Below are positions 1-12,300 of a stretch of 64,000 nucleotides of DNA, one piece after another (position 1 is the first letter of the stretch; each line of letters opens with the position of its first letter). A program made the position numbers and the translations under genes. This DNA comes from Temnothorax longispinosus (Eukaryota; Arthropoda; Insecta; Hymenoptera; Formicidae). The stretch covers positions 19,707,049 through 19,771,048 of the forward strand of contig NC_092365.1 of NCBI RefSeq assembly GCF_030848805.1, given 5' to 3'. The notes under the pieces were generated by a model. That model made no database searches, had not been told where the DNA came from, and worked only from the letters and a program-made list of their open reading frames with translations.

Positions 1-1369
1 ACCTCTCCTTCAAAAGAGAGATAAGCGTGTTTCCGCGTAACTCGGCGTCTTTCCTGTCCGAAGAAAATTCTATAGGAAATAAGGAAAAAAATCGCATGGT
101 TCTGCTTCCGAGACGCTGAAAATCTCCTACTTCGCATTCTATTATTATCCTCGCAGGAAGGTAGCCTGTATAATTTTTCTCGAGAAAGACCGCTGTGTCT
201 CTCTTTCAAAACGTTGATTAACCGCGCTAAGCGTCTTTACGCAATAATAGCTTCATTAATGGAGGACCAGCTGGGTGGAAGTCTCGATATTTTGCACGTG
301 GTACCGGTATCGAAAATAAGAACCGTGTCGCACCCACAAAGAACGGCATTATCTCCGTTAGTGCCAGCTGATTTAACACTAACGAGAGAGGATAATCTGG
401 TAAATTGGTGTAATACGTGTCCTATTAGCTTACAGCGGCAAGATTTCACACCTCGTTGAAACGTGCGAGTTATGGAGCACGGTTAAGTCGCGATTTTCAT
501 ATTTTCCCGAGTAAAAGCGGTATACGAAATTTAAAAAATGCGGAATAAAATCGAAACGATTCGTTTGTGTCGATCAATTTACATTTAACAGACGTGCTTC
601 TCTAAAAAAAAAATGCGAGTCCAGTTTACGTGCTTCAATTTCTATTTTTATAGAATTCAAACGCGAAAAGAAGAAAAAAAAGATCAGTCTCGTACGCGAT
701 TCCATTCAGCATTAAACGTGACCGCCCAATGCTCCAGTTTTCATTGACGCGCTATCAGGAAAACTAATAGCGAGGAGCTGTTATATAGCAACCGAACCCG
801 CAACTAAGCGTCCGTCACTGAATGCGAAATGTGCGGATGTTTTTTTTTTCTACCGGCGCACTTGGTAGACGCACACGAAGATTTCACGTACGTGTCAAGA
901 CTGGGCCGGGTATAAGGAATCACGTACGTGATAATAAACGTGTCGAAAATACTGCGGAGTGCGGATAAACGACGGAAATGCGCACTTTAAATATCCCTCT
1001 TTTTCCTTCCTTCCTCCCCTGTTCCTGTCCATCGCAATTGTTTAATTTGTGAAATTTGTCCCGTTACGTAAAATCCGTATTTAGTATATCGCCTCTTTAT
1101 TTCGAGTCGAGATTTTGCATCTCCCAATTTTATTCGACAGCTAGGAAATTCTAGACACGTTGAAGCGCTCGCGTAAAAAATAAATCCGCACACCCGTACA
1201 CACACATGCATAAGTACAGACATTTCCTCCGGTTTCAGATGCGAAAATATTGACACTGGAGCAGCAGTGTAGCAGCCGGCTCGTCTTTGCGAAGAATTTA
1301 AAAGTGGGATTTAAGCGTCGAATTTTGAAAGACCAGTTGCCGAGTCGATCGCGCCGACTGCGACGGTAC
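1..1369. other. No gene recognised
   Basis: Mixed-composition sequence. The open frames at 214-459 (plus) and 237-449 (minus) overlap each other and resemble no family I know. A plus-strand acceptor-like cctccggtttcag ends at about 1238 but has no obvious partner. Confidence 0.5.
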
Positions 1370-3080
1370 CACTTTGAGACCAGCTTTGAGATGGAACGTC
1401 TCGATTGTCCAACGCGCGCACGTCAGTTCGCGGAAGAGCAAAGAGGAAACAACTTTGACAAGAGATACAAAGATAAAAGAGGGCGATCGGAGAAAAAGGG
1501 AAAGTGGACAGAGAAGACGTGCCGCGAGAAAGAAGAAAAGTGATCAGAGAAGACGTATTGCCCGCCCGGGGGGGAGGGGGGGCTCCGATAATCGGGATCC
1601 GAATCCGTCTTCGATCACGCGCGCGGAGACCACGCGATGTGTGGCGAAGAGAGACACAATCCGGAGTGTCTCGACGGACACGCGTCATTCTCGTCGTCAT
1701 CGCTCGCTCGCTCGCTCGCTCGTTCGCTCGGCGAGGAAACGCCGGGCAGCCGATCTCGGAACGTCCCGTGTCATTAGCGGGCCCAAGCGACGGCGGACGG
1801 GCGCGCGGTCGACGAGGCCAATGAAAGAGCCGGCACGCATCTCATTACCGATGAATCGAAAGGCAACCGCTCGGCTTAACGGCCGGGCCGACGCGTAGAC
1901 CCGAGTGGAAAACGACAACGACGTCCGCCGTTGACGTCGTGCGTCCCGCGCAGCGTCACCGAGGAGCCTAATAAAGCACCCGGTGGGCCTCGCTCGCACC
2001 GGGATCCGGGATTCACGGAAATCGCCCGGTGGAGAGTTATATTTTTACGCGGGCGCGCGATTTCCGAACGTCCGGCCACGAGAGTTCAGTGATTCCCTCC
2101 TTTTTTTTCACGTCCGCCAGCGGGGGAGAGGAAACGGCAGGCGCGATATCGCGAAACTCGAAACGGCGGGGCCCAGACCTTCCTTGCGTGTCAGCTGCGA
2201 ACGACGAGAACGCGGGGGAACAAAAAAAGCAATGCAAAAAGTGTTTACTCACTTCCTCGCAGCAGCGACGGCGATGGTGGTGGCGGTGACGATCGCGGCT
2301 CCTCGAAATTCGACGCGTTGCACACGACAGGTGTCGAAAACGCCGGTGTGCTCCGTCGCCCTGACGTCCAGGTCCGCGGTTCTTCCTCGCGACGGGCGCG
2401 CGGGCGGGGGTGGCGGACAACCGGTCGATCGCGAAAACTCGACGAGCCTTATTCTTCTCCTCGTAACGCGAGGCTCCGAGGCGATCAACGATGATTCCGG
2501 CGATCGCGTACACGAGGCGTCGCGCGAGCCTCCGATCTGCCAGCGCGAGGAAGCTGGAGGAAGCGCGCGGCGATAAGTCGACGACGACGGCGACGATCGG
2601 CGATCGGCGATCGGCGATTTGCGACGGCGGGCCGACTGCGCGCTGCGCGCGCGCGCGCACACACACGGACGATACCGATGCACGGCACGGAAATATATGT
2701 ATCTCTCTCAGCGCCGCTCCTGCATGTTTCCCCGCGGAGCAGCAGCCGCCAAGTGTCACTGGCACGATGCAGCGTACGGCGCGATCGAAACGGCCGAGAT
2801 GTTGACACGCGAAACGCGAGACGACATCCACACCGCCCGGTGGTCCCGACACGACTGTCGCCGACTGTCGCCGCACCGCGCCGCCCGCGCGGGCTCCGTT
2901 GCTGCCCGACATTGCAGTCCTCGCCGTCGACGCCGTCCTCGGCGCGATATTTTCCGCCAAGAATTATCGGTCGGTCAATGAGCGCGCCGCTCGTTCCGCC
3001 GGTCGATCCCGAGCTCTCGCGTGCCTGCATCACGGTGGATATGTCGGTACCGGAAAGATAATCGCGATTGTAATTACGCG
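1370..3080. promoter_or_regulatory. CpG-rich promoter-like block, possible first exon of a minus-strand gene
   Basis: Strongly GC- and CpG-rich stretch between AT-rich flanks, with short CGCTCG, GATCGGC and GCGC repeats. Such blocks mark the starts of UBE2H and wls in this window. On the minus strand a good donor (GAGGAA followed by GTGAGTAAAC) falls at 2252-2247. A first exon starting near 3.0 kb and ending at 2253 is therefore possible, with the rest of the gene off the left edge. Long frames here on both strands (up to 307 codons) are Arg/Ser/Ala-rich and expected by chance. Confidence 0.3.
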
Positions 3081-3737
3081 AGCGAGTGTAATCCCGTTAG
3101 TAATTCGAAACGCGAGTACTCGTGACGCGATACAGTTCGAATTCGAGATGTAATTTGAATCGCGAGAACGCAAGTGCGTGAAAGGATAAAGCTCTACATG
3201 CCGAAGTTAATAAAGATTTTCTCGCGAATTCAAGAATATAATTATAAAAATTATAAAAACATTTGAAGGAGCTATCGTATCGATTATCGATTTGAAAATG
3301 CGAGACGCGATGGTTGTTGAAAATGAAATTGAAAGAAAACATAAGAGATACGCATAAGTATTTGTCGATAATATAGAAATCTCTTATCACGTATATATAT
3401 GCATCTATCATTTGTTACAAATTCTCATATTTTATCTGATATTAATTTTCAGTACTCGGCTGATTAAGAAATGGGGAACGTTGATATCTTTTATTTAACA
3501 GCATGCTTATATGTAGCACAAATAAAATTTAGATAATTGCAATGAACTGATTTAAATAATTATTTTGTTTATTAAATTGTTTAAGCGGTATAGAATGATT
3601 TAAGAAAAATTGAAAAGGATATGCCAGTTGCATGCTCTTACAATTTCAGAATAATAAATCAAAAAACTACTGATGGCTTTTGATTTTTGGATGACTACCA
3701 TTCAACATGTAATAAAAAATTATTTCACATAAAAAGA

Positions 3738-4091
3738 ACATAAATATGTATAATTATATATAGAACATGGTTTTTTTCTCTTGTATATATAATCTCTGCT
3801 CATATATAGGAAAAATAATAAGGAGATCGAGGAATTGAAAACAATTACAAAAATAATTTTTGTATTTTTTTTTTATACAAAGTGAAATTAATTACATATC
3901 AAATATGATTATACATAGAATATTGTATAATCTAATGTCGAATTTACTTTTTGTATAAAAAACAGTGCAAAACTTATTTTTCTAATTATTCTTCAATTAT
4001 TGCTCTTATTATTTTTCTTGTACATACGAACAGAGATTATACAAGAGAAAGAAAACCTATATGGACACATTTTATATATAATTGTACATAA
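3738..4091. repeat. Imperfect palindrome of about 350 bp (foldback/MITE-like)
   Basis: The stretch 3738-3890 reads, on the opposite strand, as a diverged copy of 3940-4091. Shared blocks in the same order include agattatacaagagaaa, ctcttattattttt and aatttac(t)ttttgtataaaaaa. The arms are about 150 bp around a spacer near 3890-3940. No target duplication was recognised, and the divergence suggests an old insertion. Confidence 0.6.
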
Positions 4092-4262
4092 AACATTTTT
4101 TTACTGATTTAAATTTCGAATTTTATTCCGATGTCTCTTCCGATACTCGACACACGTACGATTTTTATCCTTTTCTCCATTACAGTATTTATAAAATAAG
4201 TACAGACCAATGGAAATAGGCCCCCAGATATGCCTACAAACAAAAAGGAAACGCCTATATAA

Positions 4263-4325
4263 ACAGATTATACAAGAGAGAAAAAATATATACGAACATA
4301 TTTTATATATAATTACATATTTTTT
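4263..4325 (+). repeat. Third partial copy of the 3738-4091 repeat arm
   Basis: The text from acagattatacaagagag through acatattttatatataatt repeats, in direct orientation, the outer part of the right arm at about 4030-4090. The end of the palindrome was therefore duplicated, or two elements inserted side by side. Confidence 0.55.
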
Positions 4326-5339
4326 TATATGAACAATTTTTTATTGGAAGAACAATGAAAGATATAACATTAAATTTAAACTTTGAAAGAATAATTGTTA
4401 TTCTTTTCAAACGTCGTTCAATCGTCGTTGCGCTACGAGGCGCGCGCCATGCGCGGGAGAAGATGCGCAGGAGAATGCGCAGTGGACGCCGCAGTCGCCT
4501 GACTCGCCTGAGTCGTCACTTGCGCAGCGACACTCGAACGAGTGGATGGTGATGCGCGGCGCTCCGCGTGCCGACTTATTATTTTCGAGACACGGCCGTA
4601 ACAAGTAAGAAGGAAACGCCAACCGCGATTATTCTTTACGAACCATCGACTTTCCGACCGCGAGAATGATAAACCCCCGCAAATTAATCATGCGTGATCG
4701 CGACTCGTAACACGACGCGACTTTCATTGAACGTAAAACTGATTACCGAAGCGAATATCTCGTGCGATTTATCTCTCTAAAATAGGAATCGCAGCGCGCA
4801 GATTTGGCGTATCTTGATCTGTCAGATCGGGGACTACGACCGTCGTATATCGATCGCTACGCCATGTTATGTGCTTTGGCCCTGAGACTCGCGTGCGGAA
4901 TATTCGGCAAACTTCACGTCTTTCATAATACGCATTTAGCGAGTGCAGAATTAAACCGACGCTCGTGTTTTTGTCGGCAAACCACGACGATTGTTTGTTA
5001 TTTACGTTCGCCGATGGCCTTGCTGTTTCCCGCGCGCCCGCGCCGAGAGCCGAGACGCAGGCAGACGCGTCGGCGGGCGGCGTGTTGTCGTGTTTACTCC
5101 AAACCACTCGAGACGCGATCGTGGCGAAGGAAACGTTCCATGCACCTCCCGCGATACCAACGATCTTTTCTCACGAGCAATACCTGAATCCCGGTACAAA
5201 ACTCTCGTCCAGCTTACGCTTAGTGACTGGCTTTCCACACGGGCTTGAATTTATTCCGTATTCCATCCGATATGCGTGGTAAAGCGGACGAATCGAGCCG
5301 GATGACATAATCGAGGGAAAAAACGGAGAAACGATATAT
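4326..5339. other. No gene recognised; CpG-rich patches
   Basis: CpG-rich patches at about 4430-4570 and 4990-5150 between AT-rich pieces. The overlapping frames here are Arg/Ser/Ala-rich and do not resemble known proteins. Confidence 0.4.
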
Positions 5340-6143
5340 CGGGTGAATTTAGCGACGCGTGCATCTCGCAGTATTTGAATGGATTCGAACTTCGTATCGC
5401 GCGGGCGATAGCATATATTTTCGGGATATTTCGGGTTCAGTCGCTAATTCGACTCGCGTCGTGTCGGGAGATCGGAGTGAAGTTGCCGGCGGTACTTTTC
5501 GTTCACTGGAAGAGAGCGACGCGAACCGAGCAGAGCGGATTAACTTTGAATCGGACAGCGTAATAGCGACATGTCTAGTTATCAGGTGCGGTCGCTACAG
5601 GTAAACCTGTATGTCAATGTCCGTTAATCGTGCAGTGTCGATTATCGATGTACGCGTCGGCGAAATACGTTTGTCGAATTGTGCGAGGCTCCGCTCGAGA
5701 TCCATCGGCGATTCGGCAGCCATGTTTTCGGAGCATAGGTATAGTTTCGCGTCGTAAGTGTGCGTCCTCGACTTCCGTGCGCGTATTCGTTTGCCTTCGT
5801 TACGATGAGAGACAGCACTCGTCCTAAAATGTTACAATTAAAATTACGTTGCACAATATAGCAACAGATGCGGCGAAGCCTGAAGGACTAAAATTGAACG
5901 CGCGATTTCCGGGGTTTCGTTCCGGGAAATCTGTTCACCGCGTTAAGTCGCGGGACGCCGCGTGCGGATCGTATCCTCGAGGTAATTCTCGTGTTACGTC
6001 AATTACAATAAAGCGCGTATATCGGGAGTGCCGTGCAAGGTGTCGCGCGATCGAAATTAATCGGGAGTGAGTGTCGCGTGCGAAGGAATCTGAGAGGAGG
6101 AGCGGGCCTGGGAGGCATCGGGCGACGGCAGAGCAACCGTTGA
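5340..6143 (+). other. CpG-rich block with two plus-strand donors: candidate untranslated first exon(s)
   Basis: GC-rich sequence with a TCAGTC initiator-like site near 5438, a donor at 5601 (GCTACAG then GTAAAC) and a stronger one at 6144 (CCGTTGA then GTGAGTAA). No coding sequence is recognised. Together with the 47-base exon-like unit at 6510-6556 it looks like the 5' end of a plus-strand lncRNA, or the UTR of a gene whose coding part is not seen. Confidence 0.3.
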
Positions 6144-6509
6144 GTGAGTAAATTCAACATCATTCTCGATTTGTAGAATTAATCGTCTATTTTCATCTAA
6201 TTAATCAAATTGCTTAGTTGAATAATACGCAAGTAACGATCAGAGAGAAAGACACTTAATTCTTTGTGAGATTTTGTAGAAATATATTTTCAGTAAGTTA
6301 TTCGTTTGTATAAATCTTGAAACGAAAGAAAAGACAGATTTCTTTCCGATAACTATACATATGTATAATTTTAACATTATAGTAAACGTATACGCGAAAA
6401 ACAATTGAAGAATTCGAGATGCGGGGCGATAATAATAATTAATCTTTCTTTTCGAAATGTCAATTATTTTGAACGCTACTAATAATTTGGTTCTTTTATT
6501 ATGTTGCAG

Positions 6510-6556
6510 ATCAACGTCGCAACGTAGTCTACAACTCCGCTGTTGCGCATCGGTTG
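6510..6556 (+). ncRNA. Exon-like 47-base segment without ATG (candidate 5' UTR or lncRNA exon)
   Basis: A strong acceptor (ggttcttttattatgttgcag) and a consensus donor (GGTTG then GTAAGT) bracket 47 bases that are more GC-rich than either flank and contain no ATG. The size and splice sites fit a small internal noncoding exon downstream of the donor at 6144. Confidence 0.35.
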
Positions 6557-9329
6557 GTAAGTCTATAAATTATTTTTCTGAAATCGAGGTAACGGATCTG
6601 AGAAATTTGCATAGATCGTATCTGTATACATTTTGGTATGCATGCGTTTGTCAAGCTTAAAAATACCTATTGCAAATAAAAATGACATCTCATAGATCCG
6701 GTGTCTTGAAATGGATGGGCTAGAATAAATTGAAACGGATATTTAATCCTGGTTTGTGTGCAATTGTTGATTTTTTGAGCACACGAGGACACGTAAAGTT
6801 CATGAAATTGCTCATTATATCGATAAATTGCTTATTGGCATCTTCTGATGTTTCATTATACGGAATGTTAATTACGGGATGTGCAATTGCCTGAAGCAAT
6901 CTCGCAAGCATAAATAATAAAGGCAATCAGGAACATTCTGAATAACAAAAAGCGCGATGAAAGATAAACGATGATAATGAGAGCTTTACAAAAAGTGTCC
7001 AGGTCTAATAAAGGCATTATTAATATCCTTTATACTTTTCGCCGAGCATACATTTCCAGAAAACGCAATTGAGAACATTATGAGGACATGAAATATTAAT
7101 TATTATTTATAACATTATCAATTATTATATTATAATTAATTAAATTTTCAATTTCGTGACTTAGATAACATTGAAAAATAAAGAAAGAAAAATAGAGAAA
7201 TAAAATAAAGTTATAGTAAATAAGAAACGGATATCTTTTTAAATATCATTTAAATTGTCTTATAGTATATTTCATGAGCAATGAAGATTAGAAGAAAATA
7301 TTTTATTTACTTAAAATAAAAACAAATAAATAAATAAAATCTCTGAATGAATCTATAGAATACTATAGGGAAAAATTATTATTTAAGCGCGTTATTTTAT
7401 TTTCTCTTCTCCTCTTCCACTATTTCCCAAATATATCTGTAATTCTACCAGGATTAAATATCATATAAATTGTTGACAGAAAGTAATACTAAAGTATTGC
7501 TTTTCCAATAGTTTTTTTAATATCGTATATATTATGTTACAAGCACATAAAATAAATAAGTACTAAGAAATTCATATATCATATATCATATTTCAATTAA
7601 TTTATGTCCTAAAAAATGTGTTAAAAATTATTAATTGTATTTAATTTTATATAACACGCCAATTTTATTTTAATTTCTCATAATCTACCCATCCATATTT
7701 TAATATGATAATTTGACTTATGTTGTTAATGATAGAAATAAATAGATGTTTACATTGAATTTATTTTACAAAATATTTGTCTAAAAAATTTAAAAAATAA
7801 GAAAAAACAGGAAGAACATTTTTTATATTTATGTAATATACAAAATATCCAACTATACAACCGTACAATATTTTAATGTTTTGGAGATTAACTAGAATCG
7901 ATCCTACCATGGAAACGTCATAAGAATTTTCACAATAATGTCTAAGTTATAAGTAATTAAAGTTGCCTATTGGTATCGCGAGTTTACGTGCTAAAGATAT
8001 TTACAGATATTTACACATATCAATCAGTCATCTATTATTGATCTTTATCATTTAAATAATATAATCTTTTTCATTCAGTTGATTTCGGCTTTTGATTTTT
8101 TACTAATTACGCGATAGCGTTAGCCTTTTTTATTCGACTTACAACTTGAAAATATCATAAACTCGAATTTTTGTATTAAGAGTTTTAAATTTCAACTAGT
8201 TGTCTAGACGTTGAAATATTGAACGATAACTGAATACTCGGTAAATAACAGTATGCAAAAAATAAGTTAGATAAAATAATGTCAAACAATGTAGTCAACA
8301 TAAAGGATACGTGGATTACGCAATAAAACACACTCACGCAATATTGGTTCTTTTCGTTTTATTGTACCAAAAAATTGCATCTTGTTCAATCATCGTTAAT
8401 TCAATATAATATATATATATATATATTTATATTTATATTTGTTATATCTTATTTATAATAAATATTTGTAATAGCGTAATGTTCATTGTTTGTCATTGTT
8501 TTATTGTGTTCATGAACCATGAAAACGTGGATTCAGCAAGTTCGTAATCATCGTCATCACGTGCTAACTAGAAAGACGTTCTGTGTGATTGGTCAGATTC
8601 GGGAAATCTGTCTGGTAAAAGACACGCCAGATCGTCGAATTATTTCTGTCTCTTCTCCGTTTTCTTTTTTTTTTTTTTTTGGAAAGGCCGGATTATTCGA
8701 GATTAATTCTTTCCTCTCGGCATACTCGTCGTTGACACATCTTTTTTTCTTATTTTTTTTCTAACAGTACCAGCATCTTACATAGACGATTCATACATTG
8801 AAACAATAGGTACCTAAGGAAACTTTACATCTAGCTGTAGTGAGGCGCCCCGTTTCCCTTAAATTCGTCCTTTAGAATTATTTTTCTGAATTTGCATAGC
8901 GCGTAAGTCCAAAAATGTATCACTTTTCTATGCTTCGATAAAGTTGGACCTATGTTACTTGGAGTTGTTACACGATACAATCACGTCGCAATAGAAATTA
9001 CGCGAATTCATCACTTGTTATTACTCATATTAAGACTCTACTTCCAAAAATAATGATTTTTTAACTTGCCGTTAATTAAAAAACATATTTTATATCGAAA
9101 ATACTAAAGAGATAAAACTTAATTTTTTTTAAATCTTACTTAATCTCGTATTATATTTTTTGATCATATTTTATCTATATAGTTTAGTCTGTATAATTAA
9201 TCTGTATAATTAACAGTAGTATAATTAATCTATTTCGTATATTCTGAGTTTTGATAAAGAAATGCATCATGCATTTCTGTTTGAATAATTCCAACTCGTT
9301 ACGAATGCTAATAAAATCTCATTTCACAG

Positions 9330-9360
9330 AGCTTGTGGCAATACAATGAGATGATTAATT
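9330..9360 (+). other. Weak candidate 31-base exon
   Basis: The acceptor tctcatttcacag and a GTAAGT donor at 9361 bracket 31 bases. Good sites at a plausible distance occur by chance in 10 kb, so this is only a lead for a transcript starting near 5.4-6.5 kb. Confidence 0.15.
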
Positions 9361-12300
9361 GTAAGTACTGCGGACTGCGGAATTAAATATGCCCCGGTTT
9401 TATTGTACATTATTCAACGATACGTTAATTCGACCATTTTTAAGATCTCGTTCGCCTTTGTTTCATTTTATTGTTGACCAATTCAAGGATAACGGGGTCC
9501 TTCACGAGCCGAAGCAGCGCAGCTAATTATCATATACCGTAAGAAAATATATGTACCTCTACAGACACCAATAATTCGATCTTCACGATTGTACATGGAA
9601 CATAGAAACGGTTCCCGAACAAATCCTCCGAACGAGTGTTCCAAACTTTATCGTCAATCATTATCATCATCACTACGTTAGTTTATAAAGCTTTACTTTG
9701 CCAGTGTTAATTAACGGATATCTCGTCGATTCCCCGTAAACCCTGCAGTACAGCAGTCTTTGTGCCAATTTTTCTCGAGAGCTTTTAGCAGCTAATAAAT
9801 TCGAACACATTACGAGGTATATTTGCTCTTTTTTTTTCTTTTGTCTTTTCAATATATATTGTTCGGCAAAAATTTCCTTTAGCAGCTCTCCGGTCACGCT
9901 CTTCACGATATCGTCGTCAATAAGTATGGCAGTGACTAGGAACCACTGTGGGGAAAACGTAACGTTACTGCAGAGTTAATGACGATCGTCGTCCACGAGA
10001 GAGTTAGTACAACTCCTTAGCATTTTATACGTCGCTACATGTGTTACGTTTGAAAAGGGTCTACCAGCGATATCGAAATCTATTATCGAAAGAATCCGTC
10101 TCACTGCGTAAAAGCGGTTGATCGAAGGATCGCGAGCGAGTCCTTCAATCTTCCAATTTCTTCACAGCACGCACCAAGCGATGTTTTTTTCTAACGTATT
10201 TGCGGTTGTTATTTAGAAATTTCAGAATTTGTTATTTTGGAGGGGATACTCGTCATGATAAAATGTCTGGCTCAAATGTACGTCAATAGGACGCTTCTAA
10301 TAAATTCTAATAATTTCGCTTTCTAGCGATATAAATAAATTTCGAGTTGGTCATTTTCAAGTTGTTTCAGTTAGTCATTTAGTCGTCGAGTTAATCGTTT
10401 TCCAGGATTTTTCTTATATTTATAATATAGTTTCCATGAGAATATTCTATCATCTTTTTCCAATTTTTACTTGAATAATTAAAAATCCTGCATATACATC
10501 GCGGTGCGGGCCGTCAAGAAAGCGTCTCTTCCCTTTTTAGCATTATGCTTCCCCCTTCAACTCTCTCAGCCTCTCTATCGTCATATCGAAATATTAAATC
10601 GATTTAATATCATCGAAATATTAAATCCTTATCATTTCCAGATGTATAAGCGAGCGTAAACTTTTCGTTCGAGAGAATGTGTCTTCCTCTCGCGTCACAA
10701 ATTGCACTTAATTACATCGTATTTTCGTTTTCTCGCGTTTACAATTCTGCTTTTTTTCGTCGACAGAGCAATTCTCACTTGACGTGAATAATGCAAAAAA
10801 CTCCACCGGGATTATTAATTTTTCTCAGACGCGGTAGAAAATGGCCTCGCTTATCTACGTAGAAACAGTTTAGGTACGTTTTCGCACAATCGATGAGTAA
10901 TGTGAAGCGGTAATAATACACGCGAAAGTCCGTTCATTGCGCCGCGAACGCCGATATTGCCCGAAGCAAGAGTAACAAAATATCACGTGAAATTAATAGC
11001 TTCTTTAATTTCGTTAATTAAATCCCCCGGATGCTGCAGAATAACAACAGTTGGAACGCCATTCAAATAGCCAGATCAATAAATATCAGTAATCAATGTT
11101 TTATTCGTTTGCCGCGTTTGTTCAGTTACTATCGTCCCGTGACAATGTCGGCGTTCACTCTCTAATTTGCAAATATGCGTACGGCTAGGTCATTCTTATC
11201 GCTGGATCTAAGGTTGGGAGATTAAAGTGGGCCTCTGTCGTCAGATTTTCGGCTGGATAAGGGTAGCGAGAAATCGGATCGCTGTCGCGCGATCGAGTGG
11301 GTGAAATGAATTTGCCAAACTATATCGAAATGCGGTAATTATGCCGCAAGCGCAACTGCATCGTCGTTGTCGGGGCGACTAGGTTCGATCGTACGATCAG
11401 GATCGATATAACGATTGTATTCTTTTTATTACAACTTTGTAAGTCAACCATTATTGCAAACGCGTCTGACGCTCGTACCGTGTTGTCGGCACGCTCGCTA
11501 ACATCGATGATATATAATTACGAACGAGTAGCAAAAATATTGCTGTCTCCCTGTCTTGATTAAAATATCTGAAGAGATGGAGAATACGTTTTTTTTTCTT
11601 CCCTCCTCTCGTTTATCTAATTCATTCAACTTTACCTCGCGAGAAAAACAAGATGTCAAATCAGGATACATGCTCCGCCGGCGGAACAGAAATAGCGGCC
11701 GTTCGTTATCTCCTTTATTCACATCACGAGCTGGAATCCTGAACGAGTAACAGCCTGCTATTTAAAGAACTTCTTTGATAATGATCGCTCTACCGACTTC
11801 TATCTCCCTATTTCGACGTTCAAAGAACCTTACACGACAGAATTAAATTCCGTACAATGAAAATCTCGGCCATCCTGGCTCCGACACTCGAGTGTCCGCT
11901 TTTTTCTCTTCCTTCTTTCTTTCTTTTTTTTTTTGTACGTTGAAGCTACAACTCCGAATATGATTCTCGCTGTATTTCGTGGCGCGAAATTAATAGCTTC
12001 GTTTAGAACGTATTTCACACTGTGTGTCTGCATAGGTGGTGTATGTGTGTAGATATATGTCTCGTTTGATCAAACTGAATTGGATAAAACGAATCCCTCG
12101 CCCTTCCATCACATATTGTTGACATAACTTTGACAAACACGTGGCATCGCCCGATCTACTCTCTTGCTCTCTCTGTATCGGAATTGTCATCCATAAATAT
12201 ACTTACATCTTCGCGAATAAGATTTACGGTGGGACATTTAAGAACACAGAGTATGCAAAGAACCCAATCGATCACAATAATCGTAGTTTCAAATTCTCTC

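Noticed and set aside
214..459. Overlapping 81- and 70-codon frames on both strands near the left edge
   Set aside because: No homology, no splice or start context of note, and the two frames mask each other.
2232..2576. Plus-strand frame with a signal-peptide-like start (MQKVFTHFLAAATAMVV)
   Set aside because: The hydrophobic start looked attractive, but the rest is low-complexity and CpG-driven. A strong donor of the opposite strand also lies inside its first codons.
2037..2960. 307-codon minus-strand frame in the CpG-rich left block
   Set aside because: Arg/Ser/Ala-rich, overlapped by similar frames on both strands and explained by CpG-rich composition that lacks stops; no family resemblance.
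8400..8430. Short TA-repeat stretches across 7-14 kb as possible origins or CRISPR-like repeats
   Set aside because: Simple AT microsatellites only; no regularly spaced repeats with unique spacers, so no CRISPR array.
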